Below are positions 7,463 through 15,396 of a stretch of DNA of 64,000 nucleotides, one piece after another. Made by a program: the position numbers and the translations under genes. How positions within the stretch are numbered: position 1 is the stretch's first letter; every line of letters begins with the position of its first letter. The stretch is from Paludibacteraceae bacterium (GTDB taxonomy: Bacteria > Bacteroidota > Bacteroidia > Bacteroidales > Paludibacteraceae): positions 62,001-126,000 of the forward strand of contig JAFXPK010000026.1 in NCBI GenBank assembly GCA_017527905.1, written 5' to 3'. The notes under the pieces are model-generated. The model saw only the letters and a program-made list of their open reading frames with translations, searched no databases and was not told where the DNA came from.

Positions 7463-8277
7463 AAAAGATTCTATTTCTTCACGGATTCTTCGCGAGTGGC
7501 CAGTGCGTTCCTGCCTTGGCTCTGCAGGAGGCGTTCGCGGAAAAGGCGCAGGTGATCTCGCCTGACCTCCCTAGGTACCCCCATGCGGCGATGATGCAGA
7601 TCAGGGAGATCATTGACCGGGAGAGGCCTGACCTCTTGGTCGGCAATAGTTGTGGCGCTTTCTATGCGCAGATGCTGGCGCCTGTCGTGGGCATACCGGC
7701 TCTGTTGGGTAACCCGCACTTCCAAATGACGGAGTTCCTGAAACTGCGTCTTGGCGAACATGAGTATAAGTCGCCCCGAAAGGACGGTAACCAGAAGTTC
7801 ATCATCGACGAGGAGCTGATCGCCGCATTCGCCGAGTGGGAGGCTGTGCAGTTCAACCATTGCAACCCTTACTACAAGGAGCGTGTCTGGGGAATTTTCG
7901 GCGAGCAGGATAAGGTGGCGCACTTCGAACCGCTCTTCCAGGAGCACTACAACCACGCTTTCCACTTCCCGGGCGCTCATACCCCGACGGCGGAGGAGGT
8001 CTCCACCTGGTACGTGCCTTTGGCGGAGAAGCTGTTGTTGCAGTATCCTGCGCCGCAAGACCATATGCGCTACTTCCAGCATTTCAACGGTGGATATTAT
8101 CGCTACATACTCTCGGCTTTCGATTCCGAGACCGAGGAGCGCATGGTCGTCTATCAGGCTATGCATGGTGATTGTCAGTATTGGGTTCGTCCCGAAAACA
8201 TGTTCTTTGATTCTATTGTCCGTGACGGCCGCAAGTTCGCAAGGTTCACGGAGGTCGATGTGGAAGAGATTGTATAG
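7459..8277 (+). CDS. YqiA-like esterase fused to DUF1653
   Basis: This protein of 272 residues joins two parts. The N-terminal alpha/beta hydrolase has FLHGFFASGQ near the start and the nucleophile elbow VGNSCGAFYAQ around residue 60, with a C-terminal His in PGAHTPTAEE, as in YqiA/YcfP esterases. The last 70 residues (YFQHFNGGYYRYI, YQAMHGDCQYWVRPENMFFD, KFARF) form a DUF1653 domain. ATG 7459 overlaps the stop of the nitroreductase, suggesting translational coupling; an in-frame GTG lies two codons upstream. The hydrolase-DUF1653 fusion is the notable feature. The substrate is unknown. Confidence 0.85.
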   Translation: MKKILFLHGFFASGQCVPALALQEAFAEKAQVISPDLPRYPHAAMMQIREIIDRERPDLLVGNSCGAFYAQMLAPVVGIPALLGNPHFQMTEFLKLRLGEHEYKSPRKDGNQKFIIDEELIAAFAEWEAVQFNHCNPYYKERVWGIFGEQDKVAHFEPLFQEHYNHAFHFPGAHTPTAEEVSTWYVPLAEKLLLQYPAPQDHMRYFQHFNGGYYRYILSAFDSETEERMVVYQAMHGDCQYWVRPENMFFDSIVRDGRKFARFTEVDVEEIV

Positions 8278-8290
8278 TTTATAAGTGGAT

Positions 8291-9412
8291 ATGGATCGTA
8301 GTTCTCAAATCATTCGTACCAGTTGGGTGGGTATTGTCACCAACGTGTTATTAGCGGCTTTCAAGGCTGTTGTAGGTATTCTCTCCAGCAGCGTGGCTAT
8401 CGTGATGGATGCAGTCAATAACCTGAGCGATGCGCTGTCGAGCGTCATCACTATCGTCGGCACCAAGCTCTCGCAACGTCCGGCCGACCGCCAACATCCC
8501 TTCGGCTTTGGGCGCATAGAGTATTTCAGCGCCATCATCATCGCGGTCATCGTGCTCTCGGCGGGTATCACCTCGCTCATCGAGTCGGTCAAGAAGATCT
8601 TCGACCCTACGGAACCTAGCTATACGAAGGGTACGCTGGTGATCATCGTGGTGGCCATCGTGGTGAAACTGGTGCTGGGGCAGTATGTGAAGCGCAAGGG
8701 CGAGCAACTGAAGAGTGACGCACTGATCGCTTCTGGCTCGGATGCGCTGTTCGATGCGGTCATCACGCTGGCGACGCTCATCTCGGCGGGTGTCATGTTG
8801 CTGTGGAACGTGTCGCTCGACGGTATCTTAGGTGCCCTGATCTCCGCAGTCATCATCAAGGCGGGTGTGGAGATGCTTGCCTCGCCCGTCAATGAGCTCT
8901 TGGGCAAGAGCATCCCGGCGGAGCTCACCGATCAGATCAAGGAGGAGGTCTCTTCGATCGAGGGCGTGCACGGGGTGTTCGACCTTATCCTGCACAACTA
9001 CGGACCGGACGTGAAGATCGGTTCGATGCACGTCAACGTCTATGATACAATGTCCGCCCATGATATCCATGGACTGACACGCAAGATATCCATGCTGATG
9101 CACGAGCGGCACGGCATCATCATGACCGTTGGTATCTATGCCATCGCTACGGGCGAAAACAGACAGTCAGAGCTGCAGTCGAAGGTGTTGCATATCCTCG
9201 CCTCCCATAAGGAGATCATTCAGGTGCACGGGCTCTATTACTCGGAGTGCGATAACTTCCTCTCCGTCGATGTCATCCCTGACTATACCGTCCACGATGA
9301 TGATTCGCTGAGTCGTCAGCTCGCTGCCGAAATTGAACCGTTGGTGCCTGGCGTGCGGGTGGCTGTCGTGGTGGAACACAATTACAGCGAGGAACCGAAT
9401 ATTAACCGTTAA
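8291..9412 (+). CDS. Cation diffusion facilitator (CDF) efflux protein
   Basis: This membrane protein of 373 residues has the six hydrophobic segments of CDF transporters in its first 210 residues, with the metal-site acidic pairs in DAVNNLSDALSS (TM2) and SGSDALFDAVIT (TM5). A long cytoplasmic C-terminal region carries two ferredoxin-like stretches (GVHGVFDLILHNYGPD and VHGLYYSECDNFLSVDVIPD). It probably exports Zn2+, Fe2+ or Mn2+ against protons from the cytoplasm. I use ATG 8291; a GTG six bases earlier is also in frame. It sits in the nitroreductase-carbonic anhydrase gene run, 13 bp after the esterase gene. Confidence 0.9.
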   Translation: MDRSSQIIRTSWVGIVTNVLLAAFKAVVGILSSSVAIVMDAVNNLSDALSSVITIVGTKLSQRPADRQHPFGFGRIEYFSAIIIAVIVLSAGITSLIESVKKIFDPTEPSYTKGTLVIIVVAIVVKLVLGQYVKRKGEQLKSDALIASGSDALFDAVITLATLISAGVMLLWNVSLDGILGALISAVIIKAGVEMLASPVNELLGKSIPAELTDQIKEEVSSIEGVHGVFDLILHNYGPDVKIGSMHVNVYDTMSAHDIHGLTRKISMLMHERHGIIMTVGIYAIATGENRQSELQSKVLHILASHKEIIQVHGLYYSECDNFLSVDVIPDYTVHDDDSLSRQLAAEIEPLVPGVRVAVVVEHNYSEEPNINR

Positions 9413-9432
9413 TCATAAAATCGGAGGCTGTT

Positions 9433-9978
9433 ATGATAGACCAAATCATTGATTACAACAAGACTTTCGTGGCTGAGAAGGGGTATGAGAAGTATGTGAC
9501 GGACAAATACCCTGACAAGAAACTGGCCGTGCTATCATGTATGGACACCCGTTTGACCGAGCTTCTTCCCGCGGCGCTCGGCCTGAAGAACGGTGATGCT
9601 AAGATCATCAAGAATGCGGGGGGCTTGGTCATCTCGCCTTTCGACTCGGCCATGCGTAGCCTGATTGTTTCTATCTATGAGCTGGGCGTGGAGGAGATCA
9701 TGGTGGTGGCGCACTCCCATTGCGGGGCTTGCCACATGAGCTACGACCATTTCCACCATGAGATGATTGCCCGTGGCGTGACCGATCAGACGCTCGACAC
9801 CATCCGCAAGTGCGGCATCGACCTCAACACATGGCTGGAGGGCTTCAAGGATACGCCTACCTCTGTGTGCAGGACGGTGGAGACCATCAAGACCCATCCG
9901 CTCGTGCCGAAGGATATTGTGGTCAGGGGCTTCGTCATCGATTCAGAAACGGGGGCGTTGGAGGAAATTAAAGATTGA
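9433..9978 (+). CDS. Beta-carbonic anhydrase
   Basis: This 181-residue protein interconverts CO2 and bicarbonate. The zinc-site signatures are present: SCMDTR near residue 36 (Cys ligand and the Asp-Arg dyad) and HSHCGAC near residue 96 (His and Cys ligands). A helical insert between residues 100 and 140 matches the small beta-class proteins of Gram-positive and Bacteroidota type. A purine-rich CGGAGG lies 7-12 bases before the ATG and can serve as a ribosome site. It is co-directional with the CDF transporter upstream. Confidence 0.9.
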   Translation: MIDQIIDYNKTFVAEKGYEKYVTDKYPDKKLAVLSCMDTRLTELLPAALGLKNGDAKIIKNAGGLVISPFDSAMRSLIVSIYELGVEEIMVVAHSHCGACHMSYDHFHHEMIARGVTDQTLDTIRKCGIDLNTWLEGFKDTPTSVCRTVETIKTHPLVPKDIVVRGFVIDSETGALEEIKD

Positions 9979-9982
9979 TAAG

Positions 9983-10384
9983 ATGTTGAAATATAAAGAT
10001 ATACATGAATTTAGGAAGGAAGACTTGGAGTCTTTGTTCCTTTCCGTCGAATGGTCTTCCGGCCATTATCCGGAGAAACTGGTGGTCGCCATGCGCAACT
10101 TCGAAACGGTCTATACCGCATGGGACGGTGACCAACTCGTGGGACTGATCTGCGCGATGGACGATGGTGTCATGACGGCCTATGTCCACTACCTGCTTGT
10201 TCGTCCGACACACCAAGACCAGGGCATCGGACGACGCTTGGTGGAGATGATGAAGGAGCACTACAAGGATTACCTGCGCATTGTTGTTGTCGCCTACAAC
10301 GAGGAGTTGGACTTCTACGGGGCGTGCGGCTTCAAAAAGGCGGACGATGCCAGTCCGATGTTCATCACCAGCCTGTGGACCTGA
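9983..10384 (+). CDS. GNAT-family N-acetyltransferase
   Basis: This protein of 133 residues has the GNAT acetyl-CoA fold. The strand-loop YVHYLLVRPTHQDQGIGRRLVEMM contains the Q/R-x-x-G-x-G/A pyrophosphate loop, and the C-terminal AYNEELDFYGACGFKKAD is the usual final helix and strand. The start at ATG 9983 lies 4 bp after the carbonic anhydrase stop, so the two are probably cotranscribed. The substrate amine is not predictable. Confidence 0.9.
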   Translation: MLKYKDIHEFRKEDLESLFLSVEWSSGHYPEKLVVAMRNFETVYTAWDGDQLVGLICAMDDGVMTAYVHYLLVRPTHQDQGIGRRLVEMMKEHYKDYLRIVVVAYNEELDFYGACGFKKADDASPMFITSLWT

Positions 10385-10398
10385 AAACTATCTGAGAT

Positions 10399-10632
10399 AT
10401 GCTGACCGTCGACACCACCAATATGTGCTCGCACCTGCAGAAGAAACTGTTCGAGGAGGAGGGTGTCTATCACTCCCTTTGGCAGGCCATGCAGGCAGAC
10501 CCCGAACTGACGGCTGTGGTTCGTTCACGCCAGCTCCATGTCTACCGCAACGGAAAGAAAGTGCTGGTGCTGGCGGGGAAGTCCGCACCCAAGATCATTC
10601 GGGAAGACCCTATCTGTGAGTTGCTTCCCTGA
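10399..10632 (+). CDS. Small conserved-looking hypothetical protein
   Basis: This 77-residue frame starts 14 bp after the acetyltransferase on the same strand. It has a short helical N-terminus (SHLQKKLFEEEGVYHSLW) and a basic middle strand segment (RSRQLHVYRNGKKVLVLAG). I do not recognise it. It is probably real because it fills the gap exactly between the operon and the convergent FKBP gene and keeps the codon use of its neighbours. Confidence 0.6.
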   Translation: MLTVDTTNMCSHLQKKLFEEEGVYHSLWQAMQADPELTAVVRSRQLHVYRNGKKVLVLAGKSAPKIIREDPICELLP

Positions 10633-10667
10633 TGGATAATATATTCCCTGGAATTTTAGAGCCGCTA

Positions 10668-11066
10668 TCATGCGATCCCCAACAGTTCCACCTCGAAGAT
10701 CAGTGTCGAACCGCCCGGAATGCCTGGCTGGGAGAACTTTCCGTAACCCATTTCGGCGGGGATGTAGAGCTCCCATTTATCGCCTATGTGCATCTCTTGC
10801 ATGGCGGTGATCCAACCCTCGATCAGGTCGCAAAGCCTGCAAGCCAAAGGCACGCCGCCACGGCTGCTGTCGAACTCTTTTCCGTCGATGGTCTTCCCCG
10901 TGTAGTGGGCGGTGATGACGCTGCGGACCGTCGGTTTCGCGCTCGACGGGTTCCCTTCGTTCAGCACTTTGTAATAGACACCCTTGGGTAACGCCTTGAC
11001 GCCCGCTTCCTTCGCCTTCTCCTCAAGCCACTTCTTGTTCGCTTGTATGTACTCTTGTTTCGCCAT
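10668..11066 (-). CDS. FKBP-type peptidyl-prolyl cis-trans isomerase
   Basis: This 132-residue FKBP domain catalyses proline isomerisation. Typical segments are VITAHYTGKTIDGKEFDSS, the PLACRLCDLIEGWITAMQEM segment (with Cys and Leu in places where other FKBPs often have Val-Ile-Gly), KWELYIPAEMGYG and the closing GSTLIFEVELLGI. There is no signal peptide, so it is probably cytoplasmic. It faces the end of the preceding plus-strand run, about 35 bp away. Confidence 0.9.
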   Translation of the reverse strand: MAKQEYIQANKKWLEEKAKEAGVKALPKGVYYKVLNEGNPSSAKPTVRSVITAHYTGKTIDGKEFDSSRGGVPLACRLCDLIEGWITAMQEMHIGDKWELYIPAEMGYGKFSQPGIPGGSTLIFEVELLGIA

Positions 11067-11144
11067 TCCTGTGTTTTTGCAATTTAGTGGAAATGTAATG
11101 TGTATTGGGTTCCGAAGTGATAGCTCCGTTGGGGTATGTTGAGG

Positions 11145-12104
11145 CTATTTTTTCTTCTTCAGCTCCTTGATGGCTTCTTCCGCCATGGCTTTCGTTTCCT
11201 CGTCTCCGCTTTTAGCCATCTTCTCGTAGTATTTGATGGCTTTTTTCGTGTCGCCTTTCTTCTCGTAACATGAGGCGATGTTAGCGATGACAGTCACATC
11301 GTCAGGATAGTCCTTGTGTATGCCAGTGAAACATTCTATCGCTTTGTCGTACTCCTTTTTCCTCGCCAATAGGTACCCCTTGTCGTTCCGGAACTTCAAC
11401 GTCTGCTTTTTAGTGAGCAGTTTGTCCACCAGTTTCTCGGCCGCTTCCATCTCGCCAGTTGATACTATATCAGCGAAATAGGATTGCATGCTTTCGTAGA
11501 AGACATCCTCGCTCTCTTCGATTTTCTTGTCGTTTGTCCATAGCCAGCTGTTATGGTCTTTCTCGTCGATAAGTTTGCACAAATAGTCTGTCACCTTGTC
11601 GACTGTAGGTTTTTCCGCCCAGGGTTCCTTCTCCGAATTGCCACATGAATTGGTCATTTGCTTGTCAGACAATTCTAGCATCACGTGTATGCGTCCGAAA
11701 TGCAGATCCAATCGTTTGGGGTTATATGACAATCCTTTGTCTATCATCCGGAAGGCTTGTTCTATGGAGTCTTTGCAGTAGGTTTTGACGGGATAGACAT
11801 ATCCGGTTATGGCTCCGGTCGAATCGGTAAGTGGCATGTAATCGTCAACTCCCTCCGGCAAGGTGGTGGCGGTTCCGATATGTTCGGTCTCCCCGACCCA
11901 ATAGTAGTAGTTGAACCATGTGGCATAGAGGTCGGCCGACTTGGGTTCCTCTTTTTCCCAAACCAAAAGCTCGTTTCTAGCTTTAATGGTATCCTTCGCA
12001 TGAATGTATTTGAAAACCTCGTCGTGGTGATTGGCTGCCGAAAGACTATTGCAAACCATGATAAAAGACGCTAAAAGAATTTGTTGGGCGATATGTTTCC
12101 TCAT
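11145..12104 (-). CDS. Secreted tetratricopeptide-repeat protein
   Basis: This 319-residue protein begins with a hydrophobic export signal (RKHIAQQILLASFIMVCNSL, cleavage probably after LSA). The C-terminal 100 residues contain TPR-type helix pairs, clearest in KEYDKAIECFTGIHKDYPDD and KGDTKKAIKYYEKMAKSGD. TPR proteins act as protein-binding scaffolds. The N-terminal half also looks helical. I placed the start at the ATG directly before the signal peptide; an upstream in-frame codon would add nine residues. Partner unknown. Confidence 0.8.
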   Translation of the reverse strand: MRKHIAQQILLASFIMVCNSLSAANHHDEVFKYIHAKDTIKARNELLVWEKEEPKSADLYATWFNYYYWVGETEHIGTATTLPEGVDDYMPLTDSTGAITGYVYPVKTYCKDSIEQAFRMIDKGLSYNPKRLDLHFGRIHVMLELSDKQMTNSCGNSEKEPWAEKPTVDKVTDYLCKLIDEKDHNSWLWTNDKKIEESEDVFYESMQSYFADIVSTGEMEAAEKLVDKLLTKKQTLKFRNDKGYLLARKKEYDKAIECFTGIHKDYPDDVTVIANIASCYEKKGDTKKAIKYYEKMAKSGDEETKAMAEEAIKELKKKK

Positions 12105-12284
12105 GACTTCGTTATTTTTTGCTTTATACAAAAATAATAAAGTTTATGATGGGTGTTGCAATTAGGGACTAAATAAATCCTTGCCCATATTTTAATCGGA
12201 TCATGCGTTTCCCTCTTGTTTCCCTTGGTTTTGCGGTAGATGATGCGTAATTTTGAGGGATTGTAAACGTAAGCGAAACTTTTG

Positions 12285-12785
12285 ATGACTCATATCCGAA
12301 AAATACAGAAAGAAGAGATCCCCGTGTTGGACGATTTCCTCTACGAAGCCATCTTTATCCCTCAAGGCGTGGTGCCGCCGCCACGTTCCATCATCGAGCA
12401 GGAGGATCTACAGGTCTATGTGCGTGGTTTCGGGGAGTCTCCTCACGACCATTGCCTGGTGGCGGAGTGTGACGGCAAGATCGTCGGCGCCGTATGGGTG
12501 CGGGTGATGGACGATTATGGCCATGTGGACAACCAGACCCCTTCGCTGGCCATCTCGCTCTATCCGGACTATCGTGGACAAGGCATCGGCACGCAACTGC
12601 TTCTTCAAATGCTCGAACTCCTCCACCAGAAAGGCTATGCGCAAGTATCGTTGTCGGTGCAGAAGGAGAACTATGCGCTCCGCATGTATCAGAAGGTAGG
12701 TTTCAAGATTATGGAGGATAGGGGAGAGGAGGTGCTGATGATCGCTCGATTCAACTCTTTAAACCATCAACCTGCCAATCCATAA
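12285..12785 (+). CDS. GNAT-family N-acetyltransferase
   Basis: This protein of 166 residues is a GNAT enzyme. SLAISLYPDYRGQGIGTQLLLQMLELL holds the acetyl-CoA loop (R-G-Q-G-I-G), followed by VSLSVQKENYALRMYQKVGFKIM, the usual beta-alpha-beta end. ATG 12285 is chosen over an adjacent upstream TTG. It is a single gene between a divergent TPR protein and the defence island. Substrate unknown. Confidence 0.88.
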   Translation: MTHIRKIQKEEIPVLDDFLYEAIFIPQGVVPPPRSIIEQEDLQVYVRGFGESPHDHCLVAECDGKIVGAVWVRVMDDYGHVDNQTPSLAISLYPDYRGQGIGTQLLLQMLELLHQKGYAQVSLSVQKENYALRMYQKVGFKIMEDRGEEVLMIARFNSLNHQPANP

Positions 12786-12859
12786 TGTTCCAATCGAAAT
12801 TTCCTGGCCCTCCCCATAAAAAAGCCATTCCTATGCCACGATTTGGCACACCCCTTTCT

Positions 12860-12867
12860 TATATTTG
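12860..12867 (+). promoter_or_regulatory. Bacteroidota -7 promoter element (TATATTTG)
   Basis: TATATTTG fits TAnnTTTG and lies 17 bp before the WYL regulator start. A TTTG at 12842-12845 is only 14 bp upstream, shorter than the usual 19-21, so only the -7 part is well supported. Confidence 0.45.
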
Positions 12868-12884
12868 CAAAAAAATCATTCGAT

Positions 12885-13811
12885 ATGGCAGGGAAAGGAC
12901 CAAATCTAATTAGAAAGTATGTCTGGTTGGTAGACACTATCAACCGCAATCAAAAGATTTCCTTTGACGATCTGAACAAGAAGTGGAAGGAAAACGAGGA
13001 CCTCAGCGGAGGAACCGATCTTCCTAAACGCACCTTTGAGAACTGGCGCAAAGCTATTGAGGAAATGTTTGATATCAATATCGAGAACGAGCGTTGTGAT
13101 GAGTATCGCTACTACATAGAGAACAGTGATGACCTCAATAACGGCGGCCTGCGTTCGTGGATCATCAACACGTTCTGCGTCAGCAACACCTTGCTCGGCA
13201 GCCAAAGCGTCAAGGACCGTATCTTGCTGGAGTACGTACCTTCAGGACAGGCATACCTGCAAACCATCATCGAGGCCATGAAGGAGAACCGTGTGCTCAA
13301 CATGACCTATCATAGTTTCTGGAAAGACAAAGAGGGAAACTATGATGTGCACCCCTATTGCGTGAAGTTATTCCGTCAACGATGGTATATGGTGGCACAA
13401 GGAACCTGTCATGATGGTGAGCCAAGGATATATGCATTGGATCGTATTCAAGAATTGAATGTGAAGGACGAGACATTTGAGTTGCCAAAAGATTGGGATG
13501 CGAATGAATACTTTGATGGTAGTTACGGTATTATTACCAACCCTCATGAGGAGAAACAGATAGTCAAGATAAAGGTGTCGGCGAGTCAAGCCAATTACAT
13601 ACGTAGCCTGAAGATACATGAATCGCAAGAGGAGGTGGAATGCAATGAAGAATACAGTATCTTCACCTTCTTCCTCCGTCCCGAGCTTGATTTCCAACAA
13701 GAGTTGTTGAAGAATGGGGAAGATGTGGAAGTAATTGAGCCTCAATGGTTTCGCAATGAGATAGGAGAAAAGATAAAAAGGATGTGGGATAAATATAAAA
13801 GAAAGAAATGA
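12885..13811 (+). CDS. WYL-domain transcriptional regulator
   Basis: This 308-residue protein has an N-terminal winged-helix region (LIRKYVWLVDTINRNQKISFDDLNKKW, LPKRTFENWRKAIEEMFDI) and a central WYL domain from about residue 130 (ILNMTYHSFWKDKEGNYDVHPYCVKLFRQRWYMVAQ, with a W-Y-M core), then a C-terminal WCX-like part. WYL domains bind nucleic-acid-derived ligands and regulators of this class often control defence loci. Its stop overlaps the exonuclease start as ATGA, so both are made from one message. I chose ATG 12885; an upstream in-frame ATG would overlap the promoter element. Confidence 0.88.
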   Translation: MAGKGPNLIRKYVWLVDTINRNQKISFDDLNKKWKENEDLSGGTDLPKRTFENWRKAIEEMFDINIENERCDEYRYYIENSDDLNNGGLRSWIINTFCVSNTLLGSQSVKDRILLEYVPSGQAYLQTIIEAMKENRVLNMTYHSFWKDKEGNYDVHPYCVKLFRQRWYMVAQGTCHDGEPRIYALDRIQELNVKDETFELPKDWDANEYFDGSYGIITNPHEEKQIVKIKVSASQANYIRSLKIHESQEEVECNEEYSIFTFFLRPELDFQQELLKNGEDVEVIEPQWFRNEIGEKIKRMWDKYKRKK

Positions 13812-14302
13812 AAGACTTTGCAGCAATAGATTTTGAGACGGCCAACAACGAGCGCTCTTCCGTGTGCTCCGTCGGCATCGTCATCGTGCGGGATGGTGAG
13901 TTTGTGGACTCGTTCTACTCTCTCATTCAGCCGGAGCCCAATTATTACAATTACTGGTGTTCGCAGGTCCATGGCCTTTGTCACGAGGACACGGACGATG
14001 CGCCCGTCTTCCCTAAGGTCTGGGCGCAGATCGAGCCGTTGATTGAGGGTCTGCCCCTTGTGGCGCACAACAGCTCATTTGACGAGAGTTGTCTGAAGGC
14101 AGTCTTCCGCACCTACCAGATGGACTATCCTGATTACGAGTTCCATTGCACCTGCATCGCGGCCCGTAGACATTTCGGAAAGCGCTTGCCCAACCACCAG
14201 CTGCACGTCGTCGCCGAAGCCTGCGGTTACCATCTGGAGAACCACCATCACGCACTGGCGGATGCGGAGGCTTGTGCTTGGATTGCTAGGGAGATATTGT
14301 GA
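13808..14302 (+). CDS. DnaQ-like DEDDh 3'-5' exonuclease
   Basis: This 164-residue protein contains the three exonuclease motifs: AAIDFETAN (ExoI Asp-Glu), LVAHNSSFDESCL (ExoII Asp) and HHALADAEACAWI (ExoIII-epsilon His and Asp). It is a free-standing epsilon-type nuclease domain. Start and stop overlap with the WYL gene indicate coupling, so it is probably controlled with the regulator. The last 33 bp are duplicated downstream at 15139-15171, bracketing a foreign cassette. Confidence 0.88.
   Translation: MKDFAAIDFETANNERSSVCSVGIVIVRDGEFVDSFYSLIQPEPNYYNYWCSQVHGLCHEDTDDAPVFPKVWAQIEPLIEGLPLVAHNSSFDESCLKAVFRTYQMDYPDYEFHCTCIAARRHFGKRLPNHQLHVVAEACGYHLENHHHALADAEACAWIAREIL
14268..14300 (+). repeat. 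33-bp direct repeat, left copy (inside exonuclease 3' end)
   Basis: The sequence starting AGGCTTGTGCTTGGATTGCT and ending GGAGATATTGT is identical at 15139-15171. It covers the last codons of the exonuclease gene. The pair brackets the RhuM/Fic cassette. Confidence 0.85.
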
Positions 14303-14353
14303 GTAAGTATGAATTACGATTTACCTTGAATACTAAACTATATTAAAAGAAAT

Positions 14354-15135
14354 ATGAAAAATCAAATTGAAATCTATCAAACAGAAGACGGACAGACACA
14401 GATTGATGTCCGACTGGAGAACGAGACGGTGTGGCTGACGCAAGCTCAAATGGCAGAGCTATTTCAGAAAGATCAGTCTGTAATAGCACGTCATATAGCC
14501 AACGTGTTCAACGAGGGAGAACTAGAGAAACAAAGTAATATGCAAATTTTGCATAATACTCTGTCGAGATATAAGCCAACGGCTATTTATAACCTTGACG
14601 TTATCATTTCCGTAGGTTACCGTGTGAAGAGCAAACGTGGTACCGCTTTCCGTATATGGGCAAGACAAATCATAAAGGACTATCTTGTCAAAGGCTATGC
14701 CATTAATCAGCGCATCCACAGAGAACAGATTGGTGAACTTCGCCAATTAGTAAGTATGCTGAGTCGCACAATCCAGGGGCAGCCACTGCTTTCCACTGAC
14801 GAAACCAACGCCCTATTCGAGGTGGTAACGGACTATACCTATGCGCTTGATACGCTCGACAATTATGATTATGAACGACTGACCATAGACAAGACCACCA
14901 AGGAAGAACCCTTTCATGCAACATACGAAAATGCGATGGAAGAAATTCGTCTTCTTCGTGAAAAATTTGGTGGATCAGTTCTCTTTGGCGCATTCTCTAT
15001 CGCAAGGACGGATCAAAACGTCTTGCCGACAATACGCTCGTAGCTCTAACCCTGATGATTGCCGAGAGCAAAACAGAGGAGAAAGATGTGATGGTGAAGG
15101 TGGTGGTGAACCTAATTAACCAGGAGAATGTATAA
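14354..15135 (+). pseudogene. Decayed RhuM/Fic-type protein (core deleted, frameshifted)
   Basis: The first 210 residues are intact and typical of RhuM/Fic-associated proteins (VWLTQAQMAELFQKDQSVIARHI, then YNLDVIISVGYRVKSKRGTAFRIWARQIIKDYLVKGYAIN). Around 14960-14980 the frame passes directly from KFGGS into RILYRKDGSKRLADN, which belongs near the C-terminus of the family and lies in another frame. It then continues VALTLMIAESKTEEKDVMVK to a stop at 15133-15135. The Fic core with its H-x-F-x-x-G-N-K-R motif is missing. I infer an internal deletion of roughly 80 codons plus a frame shift, leaving an inactive gene. Translation in the original frame stops at 15043. Confidence 0.8.
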
Positions 15136-15138
15136 AGA

Positions 15139-15171
15139 AGGCTTGTGCTTGGATTGCTAGGGAGATATTGT
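15139..15171 (+). repeat. 33-bp direct repeat, right copy
   Basis: Exact copy of 14268-14300, the 3' end of the exonuclease gene, placed just after the RhuM/Fic remnant. It marks the right border of an inserted segment of about 870 bp. Confidence 0.85.
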
Positions 15172-15316
15172 AGACAGGGTGGTGTGGGTATTGGCGAAAT
15201 TTGCGAATACCACTCAGCATGGTGTTATTAAAGGAAAGACGCAGACTTGTTCCAATGATGTTTAATGGAAAGATGTTGAGAGAGCGAGGAAGAAATGACG
15301 AGTTAAGCAAAATATA

Positions 15317-15355
15317 AATATAAAAAAGTTTATAGTGAATATAAAAAAGTTTATA
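15317..15355 (+). promoter_or_regulatory. Tandem operator-like repeats before AbiE pair
   Basis: Two identical 18-bp units, AATATAAAAAAGTTTATA, lie at 15317-15334 and 15338-15355, a period of 21 bp or two helical turns. The second overlaps a TATATTTG -7 element (15352-15359). This is the expected layout for autorepression by an AbiEi-type antitoxin. Binding is inferred. Confidence 0.65.
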
Positions 15356-15396
15356 TTTGCTATAATTTTATCTTTAAATTCGTAAAAATTAATAAC

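Noticed and set aside
12842..12867. Full TTTG/TAnnTTTG promoter before the second WYL gene
   Set aside because: The spacing of 14 bp is outside 19-21, so only the -7 element is reported.
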